Origin: DSAR01 sp034437315
Lineage (GTDB): Bacteria; Chloroflexota; Anaerolineae; B4-G1
Assembly: GCA_034437315.1 (NCBI GenBank)
Contig: DAOTUC010000155.1
Location: forward strand, 1 to 52,939
DNA: 52,939 nucleotides
Direction of reading: 5' to 3'
Below are positions 1 to 7,587 of the stretch, one piece after another. The notes under the pieces were generated by a model that was not told the DNA's origin, searched no databases, and worked only from the letters and a program-made list of their open reading frames with translations. Position numbers and translations under genes: made by a program. How positions within the stretch are numbered: position 1 is the stretch's first letter; every line of letters starts with the position of its first letter.

Positions 1-116
1 GGCCCGTACTAATTTCCTATGGCGCAAACTCGCCAAATCTGGTAAAACGAGGATGCTTCTAGATGTGAATGTGACCGTATGTGCATCCGATTGTTTAGCC
101 TCCTCCGAGGTGTTGT

Positions 117-878
117 ATGACGAAATACAAGCGGCTTCTGTTAGCTTTTGTTTCAGCGTTGAGTTGCCTCTGGATCGCTGCATCCTTCATCCAGGCCAAC
201 GCCTCCGCAACCACGACGCATCAAATCATCCTCAAGACCCACGTGCGCTTGCCCAGGGCGGCCGTCCCCAGCGGCTCGACCTCTCTGGATAGCGTCCTGG
301 AGGATTTCGACGTCCAATCGGCCGCGCCGCTGTTCGATCTTTCGCGCGGCGACGTGGAACTCAAGCGGGCGTTAGGGCTGGACAACGCCTACGTCGTCAC
401 CCTGAACCTGGAACCGGACGGCGACCTGCAGGATGCGCTCGACGCGCTCGCCGCCGACCCGGCCGTCGAATACGCCGAACCGGATTACGTCGGCTATGGC
501 GCCATGCTGCCCGATGACCGGTGGTTTGATTATCAATGGAATCTGAACAACACCGGTCAGAGCGGCGGTACGCCCGGCGCCGACATCGACGCGCCGGCGG
601 CGTGGGCGCTCACCCTCGGCGACCCGGCCACGATCATCGCCGTCATCGACACCGGCGCCGACCTGGACCATCCCATCACCCGCTCCGGCGGGTTGAGCGA
701 CACGCTGTCGCTGGCCTGGGATGCGCCCGGCGCGTACAGCGTGACCCTCGCCGCGTCCAATCTAAAAAAGGGAGAGGTTGAGTTCACATCGTGCTGCGTA
801 AGAGAATCCTATTCGCCATTGGCGCGATATTCGGTTCCCTGGTGCTGGTCCTGTACGCCGTGTCGCGCGTCATCCTGA
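117..878 (+). pseudogene. Truncated subtilisin-like (S8) secreted protease, joined to a PKD-like fragment
   Basis: Residues 1-30 form a signal peptide. They are followed by an inhibitor-I9-like propeptide (about 35-130) and the start of an S8 catalytic domain, including the Trp-Asn-Leu-Asn-Asn-Thr-Gly-Gln motif and the catalytic aspartate in AVIDTGADLDHP. Immediately after this the S8 similarity stops: the catalytic His and Ser regions are absent. The next 30 residues (ending PGAYSVTLAASN) look like the end of a PKD/immunoglobulin-like repeat. The final residues (Cys-rich, from about 224) are read in the wrong frame through the start of the next gene. The start is supported by GAGGTG at 107-112. 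The product cannot be an active protease. An internal deletion or a misassembly joining the front and back of one or two large secreted proteins is the simplest explanation. Confidence 0.7.
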
Positions 879-1099
879 TCGGCAATTTCCAGGAACTGGA
901 GGAGCAATACGTCCGTCAGAATGTGGAGCGCGCCCGGAGCGCGCTCTTCGACGATTTGGACGCGCTGGACACGATGCTCTTCGACTGGGCTGCCTGGGAT
1001 AGCACCTACGTCTTCGTCCAGAACGTCAACGCGGCATACATCAACGCCAACCTGGTGGACGAGACGTTCACCAGCGCCCGGAAGGGAGCGCTGATATGA
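791..1099 (+). pseudogene. Truncated membrane sensor kinase (CHASE4 domain only)
   Basis: A GTG start follows a purine-rich stretch (GGGAGAGG near 770). Residues 5-25 form a transmembrane helix. The following segment, with the FDWAAWDSTYVF signature, is the beginning of a CHASE4 extracellular sensor domain, as found in hybrid and ordinary histidine kinases. The protein ends after 102 residues with no second membrane helix, HAMP, HisKA or ATPase domain. Its stop codon overlaps the start of the response regulator gene (ATATGACG), a typical arrangement for a cognate kinase-regulator pair. I therefore infer that the 5' and 3' ends of a full kinase gene are present and the middle is missing in frame. 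As it stands it cannot phosphorylate its partner. Confidence 0.7.
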
Positions 1100-1743
1100 C
1101 GACCATCGTCCTGGCAGACGACCATCACGTGGTGCGCAAAGGGATTCGAGCGTTGCTGGAGGCCGAGGCGGATTTCCGGCTCGTCGGCGAGGCCAGCGAC
1201 GGGTTAGAGACGGTTCAACTGGTCGAACGCCTGCGCCCGGATGTATTGGTGCTCGATCTGATGATGCCCGGCTTGAACGGCATTGAGGTCGCGCGGCAGG
1301 TGCGCCAGCGCTCGCCGGAGACGCAGGTCGTCATTCTCTCCATGCACGCCAACGACGACTACGTGCTGGAGGCGCTCCGGACGGGCGTCATCGGTTACGT
1401 CCTCAAGGAAGCCAGCATCTCGGAGTTGGTGGAGGCGGTGCACGACGCAGCCGCCGGCCGGCGATTCCTCAGCCCGGTGTTGGCCGAGCGGGCCATCGAC
1501 GCCTACGTCCGCCAAACCCAGGAAAGCGCCCTGGATCGCTACGAGACGCTGACCGACCGGGAGCGCGAGGTGCTCCACCTGGCGGCCGAGGGGCTGACCA
1601 ACGCCGAGGTCGCCGAGCGATTATGCATCAGCCGCCGCACCGTCGAGACCCATCGGAGCAATATGATGCGCAAGCTGAAACTGGAAAATCAGACCGACCT
1701 GGTGCGCTACGCCCTGCGGAAAGGCGTTATCACGCTAGAATAA
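1096..1743 (+). CDS. NarL/LuxR-family response regulator
   Basis: This is a two-domain transcriptional regulator of standard length (215 aa). The receiver domain (1-120) has the acidic pair D8/D9, phosphoacceptor D54 in LVLDLMMPG, S82 and K104. The LuxR-type helix-turn-helix (about 150-213) contains LTDREREVL and the recognition helix SRRTVETHRSNMMRKL. It overlaps the preceding kinase remnant by 4 nt, so the two were presumably cotranscribed and the CHASE4 kinase was its partner. It is followed at once by a strong intrinsic terminator. Target genes cannot be read from the sequence. Without a functional kinase next door it would have to be activated by another kinase or a small phosphodonor. 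Confidence 0.93.
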   Translation: MTTIVLADDHHVVRKGIRALLEAEADFRLVGEASDGLETVQLVERLRPDVLVLDLMMPGLNGIEVARQVRQRSPETQVVILSMHANDDYVLEALRTGVIGYVLKEASISELVEAVHDAAAGRRFLSPVLAERAIDAYVRQTQESALDRYETLTDREREVLHLAAEGLTNAEVAERLCISRRTVETHRSNMMRKLKLENQTDLVRYALRKGVITLE

Positions 1744-1764
1744 CAATTCAACTTACAACGTATC

Positions 1765-1800
1765 AGACCCTAAAGGTTTTCAAAACCTTTAGGGTCTTTT
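1765..1800 (+). terminator. Intrinsic terminator after the response regulator
   Basis: A perfect 16-bp inverted repeat (AGACCCTAAAGGTTTT and its complement, 1-nt spacer) ends in a run of T. It lies 22 nt after the stop codon of the response regulator. Confidence 0.9.
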
Positions 1801-1963
1801 GTATCCAGAATTACGGGATTTTACGCTACAAATTACGTAGATTTACGGAAGACAGCGCGGCGGGAATGGTATATCATGAGGGCAGCAACAGCAAGACGCT
1901 TACAATTATGTGAATCATTATCAGCAGCAGAAACTGATATACTCCAAGCCACGAGGTGACAAA

Positions 1964-3682
1964 ATGAAAGCCAAGCAAATGATCGAGAAAATCTTGACGC
2001 CCTCTCAACTATTTTGCCAGCTCAGGGGCTGGCTGAGGGGCTGTGTGGAGCGATGCAGACGCGGGCAGGGCCTGGTCGAGTTCGCCCTGATTTTGCCGCT
2101 GATGTTACTGGTTGTCCTGGGCATCGTTGAATTTGGCTACATTTTCACCGTCTACAGTGGGATTTTCAACGCTGCCCGCGAGGGCGCCCGCTACGGCGTC
2201 GTCGAACCGAAGGACGTCGTGGGGATCGTATCGCGCACCCGGGAGAAGATCCTACTGGCGGACCCCGACGCAGCCAGCATTGTCGTCGCCTACGATAGCG
2301 GCCCCAATACGACCATCTTCAACGACACGACTCAGGTGCAGCTTGGCGACCGGGTGCTCGTGCAGGTTGAGTATGACTTACCCACGATCACGCCGGTGAT
2401 TCAACCGATCATCTCCCGCTTGCCTATTGAGACCCAATCGGCCCGCACCATCGTCTCGCTGGGCGAAGATGTGGCCTGGAACCCCCAGCCTGGCGGCGGT
2501 GGGGGCGGAGGCGGCGGCGGCGACCCGGATCCCACCGATACCGACGGAGATGGGATTCCCGACGAATCGGACAACTGCCCCCTGGTCTTCAATCCCGACC
2601 AGACCGATACAGACGGGGACGGCGTGGGCGACGATTGCGACAACTGCACCCTGGTCCATAACCCTGACCAGGCTGACGGCAACGGCGACGCTTGCGAGGT
2701 CGCGATCTCTATCATCGCCTCGGTCGATCCAGAGACGGTGGAATCGGGTGAAGAGGCGGTATTCAGCTACCTCGTCTCCAACATCGGCACATTCGACCTG
2801 ACCGGCGTCGTCATCGAGGATACGCTGGGCAACACCATCAACGTTGGCGATCTGACCGCCGGCGCCAGCGGTGCGTGGAACGTCTCCCACGTCATCACAG
2901 AGACGACAACCAGCATTGCTACAGTGACCGGCGTCGATGTGGAAAATGGGAACACAGCCAGCGACACCGACAGCGCCACGGTCGAGGTCGCCGGCCCGGG
3001 CGTCGACCTGACCGTCACGGCGTCGGCGCTGACCGTCACTTCCGGCGAGATCGTCACCCTGACCTACACGGTCCAGAACAGCGGCGATTACGGCCTGGAT
3101 AGTCTCAACGTCTGGGATAACCTGGGCGCGAGCTTCACCTACGGCGCGCTGGACGTGGGCCAGACTGTCTTCTGGCGCGTGCCCTACCGGGTCTACTCGA
3201 CGACGTTGGTCTACGTGACGGCCGAGGGGGTGAGCGCGGAAGGTACGGCGACCGACAACGAGGGGGTCACCATCCACGTGGTCGAGGTATTCGACCCCAT
3301 CGTGATCCACGAACCGCTTCTCTCCGGCGCGACGGTGGTGACCGGCGTGGCCCACGCCGGGGCGACGGTGTACATCCGCGACCTGATGAGCGACACCTTC
3401 CCCTCGACGGGCGTCACCGTGCAGGCGGACGGCCTGTTCGAGTTTGCGAACCTGCCGCCGCTGGTCGCCGGGCACGTCATCGTGGTAGAGGGGTACAACG
3501 AGTGGGATTCGGCGCTGGTGGGCGCGGCGGATGGGACGTTCGAGCCGATCGACATCGACGAAACGAATCTACCACACCTACGGGTTGAACAATGTGGTCT
3601 ATCTGCCGTTGGTGATGAGAGCAGGAGGAGGTTAAAATGGCCGGTGAGGAGAGACAAAGCAAATGGTTTCCTATTCTATTGA
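1964..3682 (+). CDS. TadE-like secreted protein with thrombospondin-type-3 calcium repeats and DUF11/CARDB-like domains (frameshifted near the 3' end)
   Basis: GAGGTG at 1953-1958 supports the ATG at 1964. The N-terminus carries a TadE-type prepilin segment (GQGLVEFALILPLM followed by a hydrophobic helix). Then come a Gly-rich linker, two Asp-rich thrombospondin-type-3 repeats (DTDGDGIPD and DTDGDGVGDDCD, probable calcium sites) and two or three beta-sandwich repeats of CARDB/DUF11 type. The protein is probably exported and cell-surface or pilus associated. The reading frame breaks near 3569. Removing one base there gives a tail ending VVYLPLVMRAGGG with a stop at 3633-3635, just ahead of the next gene's ATG at 3637. 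As given, the frame runs on to 3682 in a low-complexity Arg-rich tail overlapping the next gene. I read the shorter end (3635) as the true one. Confidence 0.75.
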   Translation: MKAKQMIEKILTPSQLFCQLRGWLRGCVERCRRGQGLVEFALILPLMLLVVLGIVEFGYIFTVYSGIFNAAREGARYGVVEPKDVVGIVSRTREKILLADPDAASIVVAYDSGPNTTIFNDTTQVQLGDRVLVQVEYDLPTITPVIQPIISRLPIETQSARTIVSLGEDVAWNPQPGGGGGGGGGGDPDPTDTDGDGIPDESDNCPLVFNPDQTDTDGDGVGDDCDNCTLVHNPDQADGNGDACEVAISIIASVDPETVESGEEAVFSYLVSNIGTFDLTGVVIEDTLGNTINVGDLTAGASGAWNVSHVITETTTSIATVTGVDVENGNTASDTDSATVEVAGPGVDLTVTASALTVTSGEIVTLTYTVQNSGDYGLDSLNVWDNLGASFTYGALDVGQTVFWRVPYRVYSTTLVYVTAEGVSAEGTATDNEGVTIHVVEVFDPIVIHEPLLSGATVVTGVAHAGATVYIRDLMSDTFPSTGVTVQADGLFEFANLPPLVAGHVIVVEGYNEWDSALVGAADGTFEPIDIDETNLPHLRVEQCGLSAVGDESRRRLKWPVRRDKANGFLFY

Positions 3683-4296
3683 GCATTGGGCTGGCGCTGA
3701 ACCTCGCGCTGATCGGCTGGTTAATCTACCTGTTTTTGGATGGGAGGCAGGCTGATTCCCATGCAGCCTCGGCGGCGCGATCCCGTCCTGTTGTGGAGGA
3801 GGAGGCGACGCTCGATTTGTGGGACGCTTACGCACAGGCCGTGGTCGCCGCCCGCGCCCAGGCGGACGACGTCGGGTTGGTCTCCGCCTCGACGTATTGG
3901 CAGGTCGTCGACGGTCGGTCGCCGGCCGAGACGAACAATCGTTGGTCGTTCGTCTTCTATTCGCCGACAGATCATTATTCCCTTGACGTCGTAGTCGATG
4001 TCGATGAGGCTTACGTGGTCAACCAGACCCGCGTCTGGAAAGCGCCCAATTTGTTATCGCCGGGCCGTTGGGAGGCCGGGCCGAAGGAGGCTTTACAGGT
4101 CTTCTTCGCCTACGGCGGGCAATCGTTTGTCGATAATCAGCATCAGCATCAGCAGGCCCAGACGACGATCGACCTCCACCTGGCGGCTGGCAAAGAGGGG
4201 CGCGCGGTGTGGACCATCGTCGCCCTGGATCCGGCGGCGGGCGATCCCCTGGCGATCTCAATCGACGCGGAGACCCGGCGCGTGATATCGGGGTGA
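3637..4296 (+). CDS. Single-pass membrane protein of unknown function
   Basis: 219 aa with one N-terminal transmembrane helix (about 11-32, FPILLSIGLALNLALIGWLI) and a soluble, probably extracytoplasmic domain. I recognise no family or catalytic motif. The outer domain has a mixed alpha/beta look and a His/Gln-rich patch (QHQHQQ near 170). The start is supported by a strong GGAGGAGG at 3624-3631. It sits between two TadE/TadG-type genes, so a role in the same surface structure is plausible but only inferred from position. Confidence 0.7.
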   Translation: MAGEERQSKWFPILLSIGLALNLALIGWLIYLFLDGRQADSHAASAARSRPVVEEEATLDLWDAYAQAVVAARAQADDVGLVSASTYWQVVDGRSPAETNNRWSFVFYSPTDHYSLDVVVDVDEAYVVNQTRVWKAPNLLSPGRWEAGPKEALQVFFAYGGQSFVDNQHQHQQAQTTIDLHLAAGKEGRAVWTIVALDPAAGDPLAISIDAETRRVISG

Positions 4297-4364
4297 TGTT
4301 TGTGGAGCAGGTTTGTCAAACGCATTTGGAATGAGCTAACGCCGTCAGGCATAGGAGGTGTGAG

Positions 4365-5162
4365 ATGAAAGGTAAGCAGAAGGGAACACAACGGGAAAAG
4401 GGACAAAGCCTGGCTGAATTTGCCATCGTGCTTCCTTTTTTAGGGGCGTCGGCCTCCGCCCTGGCGGTGACGGGACCGCCGCTTATGGCGACCGGGGGGT
4501 TGCGTCCCTTCGGCGTGCCCCATGACGTAGTCAAAGATTTGAACCCGGACGACGACGCGAACAACACGTTTACGGTCAAATTTAGTCTTCATGGCGGTTC
4601 GATTGAATGGGGGGATGGCAATCTGGCTCAGCACCGGGGATGGATGAATATGAATTACGTGTGGAATAATAGCGAGGCCCCGACCTTCCCCAGGGCCATC
4701 AAGAAAAGCTCTAATGCGGCTGATATGAAGGAATGGATGGAGAACGGTTGGGATGGGACGATTTACATCGACTGTCTGTGGAATGATGGGTGCGCCAACG
4801 GCGACTTTATCCCAGCCATGCCCGGTCAAATACAAAGCGCTGTCTGCCAGGCGCCCGAAGATCCGATCCAGATCACCATCCCGGTCTACGACATCGTCGC
4901 CGAATGTGGGACTGAGATCCCCGACCCGAAACCTGACTGCCCAGTTCAGGGTGGTCAGGGTAGTGGTTCATTCGCTTACCACATCGTCGGCATTGCCTCC
5001 GTCAGGATCATCGAATGCGGCAGCGCTAACGAAAGTAGGCTGACGATAGAACTGGACCGGCTGGTGACCGGAGAGGGCATGCCGAACATCAGCGAGCATA
5101 CCGGTTTCGGCGGTTCCCAGGCCTGCGTCGGCGCGTACCAGGTCGTAAACTTGCGCAAATAG
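4365..5162 (+). CDS. TadG-like pilus assembly protein, apparently internally deleted
   Basis: GGAGGTG lies 6-12 nt before the ATG. Residues 11-25 (GQSLAEFAIVLPFL) are the conserved beginning of TadE/TadG prepilin-like proteins. The hydrophobic helix that should follow is missing. Instead the sequence jumps to GASASALAVTGPPLMATGG, which resembles the middle of TadG-family proteins, followed by a Cys-containing C-terminal domain (about 60-265) with several acidic stretches. The reading frame is open throughout, so the loss would be in frame. Without its membrane helix the protein could not be anchored or processed like a pseudopilin. It closes the three-gene surface-protein cluster and is followed by a terminator. 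Confidence 0.65.
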   Translation: MKGKQKGTQREKGQSLAEFAIVLPFLGASASALAVTGPPLMATGGLRPFGVPHDVVKDLNPDDDANNTFTVKFSLHGGSIEWGDGNLAQHRGWMNMNYVWNNSEAPTFPRAIKKSSNAADMKEWMENGWDGTIYIDCLWNDGCANGDFIPAMPGQIQSAVCQAPEDPIQITIPVYDIVAECGTEIPDPKPDCPVQGGQGSGSFAYHIVGIASVRIIECGSANESRLTIELDRLVTGEGMPNISEHTGFGGSQACVGAYQVVNLRK

Positions 5163-5184
5163 AAGAGCGGGGCTTAGATACAAC

Positions 5185-5223
5185 GCGGGCGGCGACTGTT
5201 GTGGGTCGCCGCCCGCTTCGTTT
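5185..5223 (+). terminator. Intrinsic terminator after the TadG-like gene
   Basis: A 12-bp perfect GC stem (GCGGGCGGCGAC with its complement, 8-nt loop) is followed by TTCGTTT. It lies between the convergent TadG-like gene and the minus-strand FtsK operon. Confidence 0.8.
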
Positions 5224-5238
5224 AACCACCACAGGCGC

Positions 5239-5478
5239 TCAATCGCGCTCTTGCCCCACCCAGAAGTGATGGCGCAATACGGCGGGGGACGGCGCGACGC
5301 ACACCTCGCCGACTTGCTGCTCGTCGCCGATTCCGTTCCCGCCCAGCATCGAAGGATGAACGTAACACACGTTGGGGGAAGCGCCGTATTTCTGCTGATA
5401 CCGTCGCGCCGCCCGCGCCACCTTCTCTGCCAGATCCCGCCCGGGGTTATCGTCAAACCACAGTAAGCCTTCCCTCAT
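5239..5478 (-). CDS. Small conserved-looking hypothetical protein, last gene of the SOS-controlled FtsK-like operon
   Basis: 79 aa with no recognisable domain. Its balanced composition (WFDDNPGRDLAEKVARAARRY near the N-terminus, PSPAVLRHHFWVG near the C-terminus) looks like a folded alpha/beta protein rather than a random reading frame. The ATG is preceded by GGAGGTAGGAA. That ribosome-binding segment is duplicated as two 13-bp copies. It lies 16 nt downstream of the 115-aa gene in the same orientation, so it should be cotranscribed. Function unknown. Confidence 0.55.
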   Translation of the reverse strand: MREGLLWFDDNPGRDLAEKVARAARRYQQKYGASPNVCYVHPSMLGGNGIGDEQQVGEVCVAPSPAVLRHHFWVGQERD

Positions 5479-5503
5479 TTCCTACCTCCGTTTCCTACCT
5501 CCG
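5477..5503 (-). repeat. 13-bp tandem duplication covering the ribosome-binding site of the 79-aa gene
   Basis: On the minus strand the 13-bp unit CGGAGGTAGGAAA occurs twice in direct succession, so two Shine-Dalgarno sequences (GGAGG) precede the start codon. Confidence 0.6.
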
Positions 5504-5842
5504 TCCTCGTCGTCCGGACGGCCCCAGGATGTGCCACGTATTGTGTTGCACGTCCTGGTAAATCTCGAAGGCGCCTGCGCGCCGGTTGTGGGCGGGTCCG
5601 TACTCACAACGCACACGGAAACGGTGCTGCTCCACGTCCCCCCGCCAACCCGATTGTTTGACCGTCCAGCAACGTTCCACCGCCCGCACGTCGTAACGCA
5701 TCCCCCGCCAGACGAAGACCTGGGGGAAATAGCCGTGCCGGCGTTCTTGCATCTCAATCGCCTCGACGCCGTCCTTCTGCTGGCGCATCCGGCTGCGCTG
5801 ACTCGAACGGTATCCTACCACGGCATCAAGAATAGCGCTCAT
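5495..5842 (-). CDS. Hypothetical protein of the FtsK-like operon
   Basis: 115 aa from the ATG at 5842, which is preceded by GGAGG with a 5-nt spacer. An upstream ATG at 5854 has a poorer context. The protein is basic and Trp/Arg/Gln-rich (WRGMRYDVRAVERCWTVKQ) and may be a small nucleic-acid-binding or beta-rich protein, but I recognise no family. It overlaps the 3' end of the two-helix membrane protein gene by 17 nt, which implies translational coupling. Its place between an FtsK-like pump and another small protein suggests a shared but unknown DNA-related task. Confidence 0.65.
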   Translation of the reverse strand: MSAILDAVVGYRSSQRSRMRQQKDGVEAIEMQERRHGYFPQVFVWRGMRYDVRAVERCWTVKQSGWRGDVEQHRFRVRCEYGPAHNRRAGAFEIYQDVQHNTWHILGPSGRRGRR

Positions 5843-6254
5843 CGTATCCTCCATTTCTTTTCATTGACATACCTCCCTGCGGCCCACCCCCGCCTCCCAC
5901 GACTGTGAATTGCCGTTCCGTTGGCGCTGTCATCGAAGCATACGGGGCGCGCCAATCGCCGGTCGATGGGCTATGCCCCGGCGGCGCCACCACGACCACC
6001 GGCGGATACGGCGCTTGGGCCGCCTGGGCGCGCGTCTGGGGCTCCTCACGGCGGCGGCTGACCGCGACGATCAACAAACTCGTCGGGATCGCCGCGCCCA
6101 CGCCGCACACCGCCCCCGCCAGGACGGATAGCGCCTCGTCGCTCAACCGGTTTCCGACGACCCAGGCCAAGGTCACGATGAAGGCGAGCGTCGCGATTAC
6201 GGCGAAAATTTTCAGGCGCGCCAAACGATCGGCGGACGATCTGTTTTCATTCAT
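5826..6254 (-). CDS. Small membrane protein with two transmembrane helices, FtsK-like operon
   Basis: 142 aa. Two hydrophobic helices lie at about 15-34 (LKIFAVIATLAFIVTLAWVV) and 40-66 (LSVLAGAVCGVGAAIPTSLLIVAV). They are followed by a cytoplasmic Arg/Pro/Gly-rich tail of about 70 residues that looks disordered. The neighbouring FtsK-like ATPase lacks membrane helices, so this protein is a natural candidate for its membrane anchor. That is inference from gene order only. Confidence 0.7.
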   Translation of the reverse strand: MNENRSSADRLARLKIFAVIATLAFIVTLAWVVGNRLSDEALSVLAGAVCGVGAAIPTSLLIVAVSRRREEPQTRAQAAQAPYPPVVVVAPPGHSPSTGDWRAPYASMTAPTERQFTVVGGGGGPQGGMSMKRNGGYDERYS

Positions 6255-6273
6255 CTAATCACCTCTTCAACTT

Positions 6274-6340
6274 CTTATTCCCTGTCTCTTATTCCCTGTC
6301 TCTTATTCCGCGCCTCTTATCCCCTGCCTCTTACTCCGCC
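6274..6340 (+). repeat. 14-bp tandem repeat, about 4.7 units
   Basis: Units begin at 6274, 6288, 6302, 6316 and 6330 (first unit CTTATTCCCTGTCT), degenerating towards the right. The repeat contributes the last codons and the stop of the FtsK-like gene (tail GGVRGRG) and fills the gap before the membrane-protein gene. Confidence 0.85.
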
Positions 6341-7480
6341 GGTTTGGGGTCTAGCACGATAGGCGTTTGAGACTTCTGACAGCGAACCTGCGGGAGGTTG
6401 CGCTTCGACCGTCCACGGTTGGCCGACAATGCGCTGCACGACGCCTTGAATTTCCTCGGGCGAGACGTGGGCCGCCTGGAAGCGGATCAATCGCCCCTCG
6501 GCCACAGCCAGGAAATCCCCCCGGCCCATCAAGCGCTCCGCGCCCGTCCCGCTCCACCCGGCGGCGGTGCGCGCGTCCGACGCGCTGCTGACCCGTCCCA
6601 CCAGCCGCACCGGGAAATTCGCCTTGATTAACGGCCCCAGGACAGACGTGGTCGGTTTCTGCGTCGCCGCCACGATGTGGATGCCGACCTCGCGCCCGCG
6701 CTGCGTCAACCGGGTCAGCGCGCGCTCGACCTCCTTGCCGCCGACCATCAACAGGTCGGCCAACTCGTCGATGAAGACAGCGACGTGCGGCGACGCCGGC
6801 GATTGTCCATTGACGCTGCTCCGTCGCTCCATCAACCGCACCAGGCTGCGCAAGACCTCCGTTGTCTCTTCGATCTGCCAGATGACGGGGCGCGCCAGGT
6901 GAGGCAAGCCCTCGAAAAGTCGGAATGCGCGCCGCTTGGGGTCGATCAACACCAACGAGATCCCGGCGGCGGAAGCAGTGGAGAGAAAAGGGCGATACGG
7001 CTCGTTCCCCATCGCCAGGCTGAGGATCATCGATTGCATCAATATCGTCTTGCCGGAACCGGTAGCGCCGGCGACCAGGATGTGCGCCACGTCTGGCGAG
7101 GGCAGCCGGATCAGCAAGGGCGCGCCGTCCTCCGAGAGGCCCAGGAGCGCTGTCGCGGGCGGAAAGGGGGGGGTATCACCCGGTTGATCGACCAATTGGC
7201 GGAATAGCGGCAACAGGCGCACCGGTTGCGGGTCGTTGCGCGGCACTTCAATGGCGATCGCCGACCCCCGCCGAGACACACGGCAGTCCGGCGCGTCCAG
7301 CGCGGCCGCCAGCTCCTCATTCAAACGCTTGATCTTGGAGATCTTGGCCCCGATGGCGGGCAGCACCTTGAAGCGAATCCAGCGGGGCGTCACTGTCCCG
7401 CCGGAGACTCGCGCCGGCACCTTGTGCACGTTGAGCACCGCTTCGATTCTGTCGGCCTGAAAATTTAGCATATCGCGCAT
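6317..7480 (-). CDS. Soluble FtsK/SpoIIIE-type DNA translocase
   Basis: 387 aa motor protein of the FtsK/HerA superfamily, which pumps double-stranded DNA. Walker A is GATGSGKT at 138-145 and Walker B is VAVFIDEL at 233-240. These are followed by the FtsK signature LTQRGREVGIHIVAATQKP with its sensor glutamine, and an arginine-rich C-terminal portion. It lacks the N-terminal membrane domain and the gamma winged-helix domain of chromosomal FtsK, so it is closer in size to motors of integrative elements and plasmid-transfer systems. No relaxase, integrase or replication gene is nearby. It is the first gene of a four-gene minus-strand operon with a consensus promoter and a perfect SOS operator (7683-7694), next to lexA. 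DNA-damage induction is therefore very likely. Confidence 0.9.
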   Translation of the reverse strand: MRDMLNFQADRIEAVLNVHKVPARVSGGTVTPRWIRFKVLPAIGAKISKIKRLNEELAAALDAPDCRVSRRGSAIAIEVPRNDPQPVRLLPLFRQLVDQPGDTPPFPPATALLGLSEDGAPLLIRLPSPDVAHILVAGATGSGKTILMQSMILSLAMGNEPYRPFLSTASAAGISLVLIDPKRRAFRLFEGLPHLARPVIWQIEETTEVLRSLVRLMERRSSVNGQSPASPHVAVFIDELADLLMVGGKEVERALTRLTQRGREVGIHIVAATQKPTTSVLGPLIKANFPVRLVGRVSSASDARTAAGWSGTGAERLMGRGDFLAVAEGRLIRFQAAHVSPEEIQGVVQRIVGQPWTVEAQPPAGSLSEVSNAYRARPQTGGVRGRG

Positions 7481-7496
7481 CTTTTTACCTCTTTAG

Positions 7497-7587
7497 AGAG
7501 TTGTCCAACGACAATTATAATTGCCCTGACCACCGTCCCGGGGGCGCTAATTGGCCCCGAGGACGGGCCCCTGAGCGAATAGTCTCT
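7497..7587 (-). repeat. Dispersed hairpin element, copy A (5' leader of the FtsK-like operon)
   Basis: An element of about 90 bp with imperfect terminal inverted repeats (AGAG...CTCT) and a central stem CCGTCC/GGACGG with an inner CGGG/CCCG. It is the most divergent of the four copies, with an extra TTGTCCAACGACAA in one arm. It lies 16 nt upstream of the FtsK-like start codon and would be transcribed within that operon's leader. Confidence 0.75.

Noticed and set aside
2378..3475. Long antisense reading frame (365 codons) opposite the TadE/DUF11 gene
   Set aside because: Its composition is the low-complexity Arg/Gly/Val pattern of a GC-rich shadow frame, it has no domain, and the plus-strand protein is clearly real.
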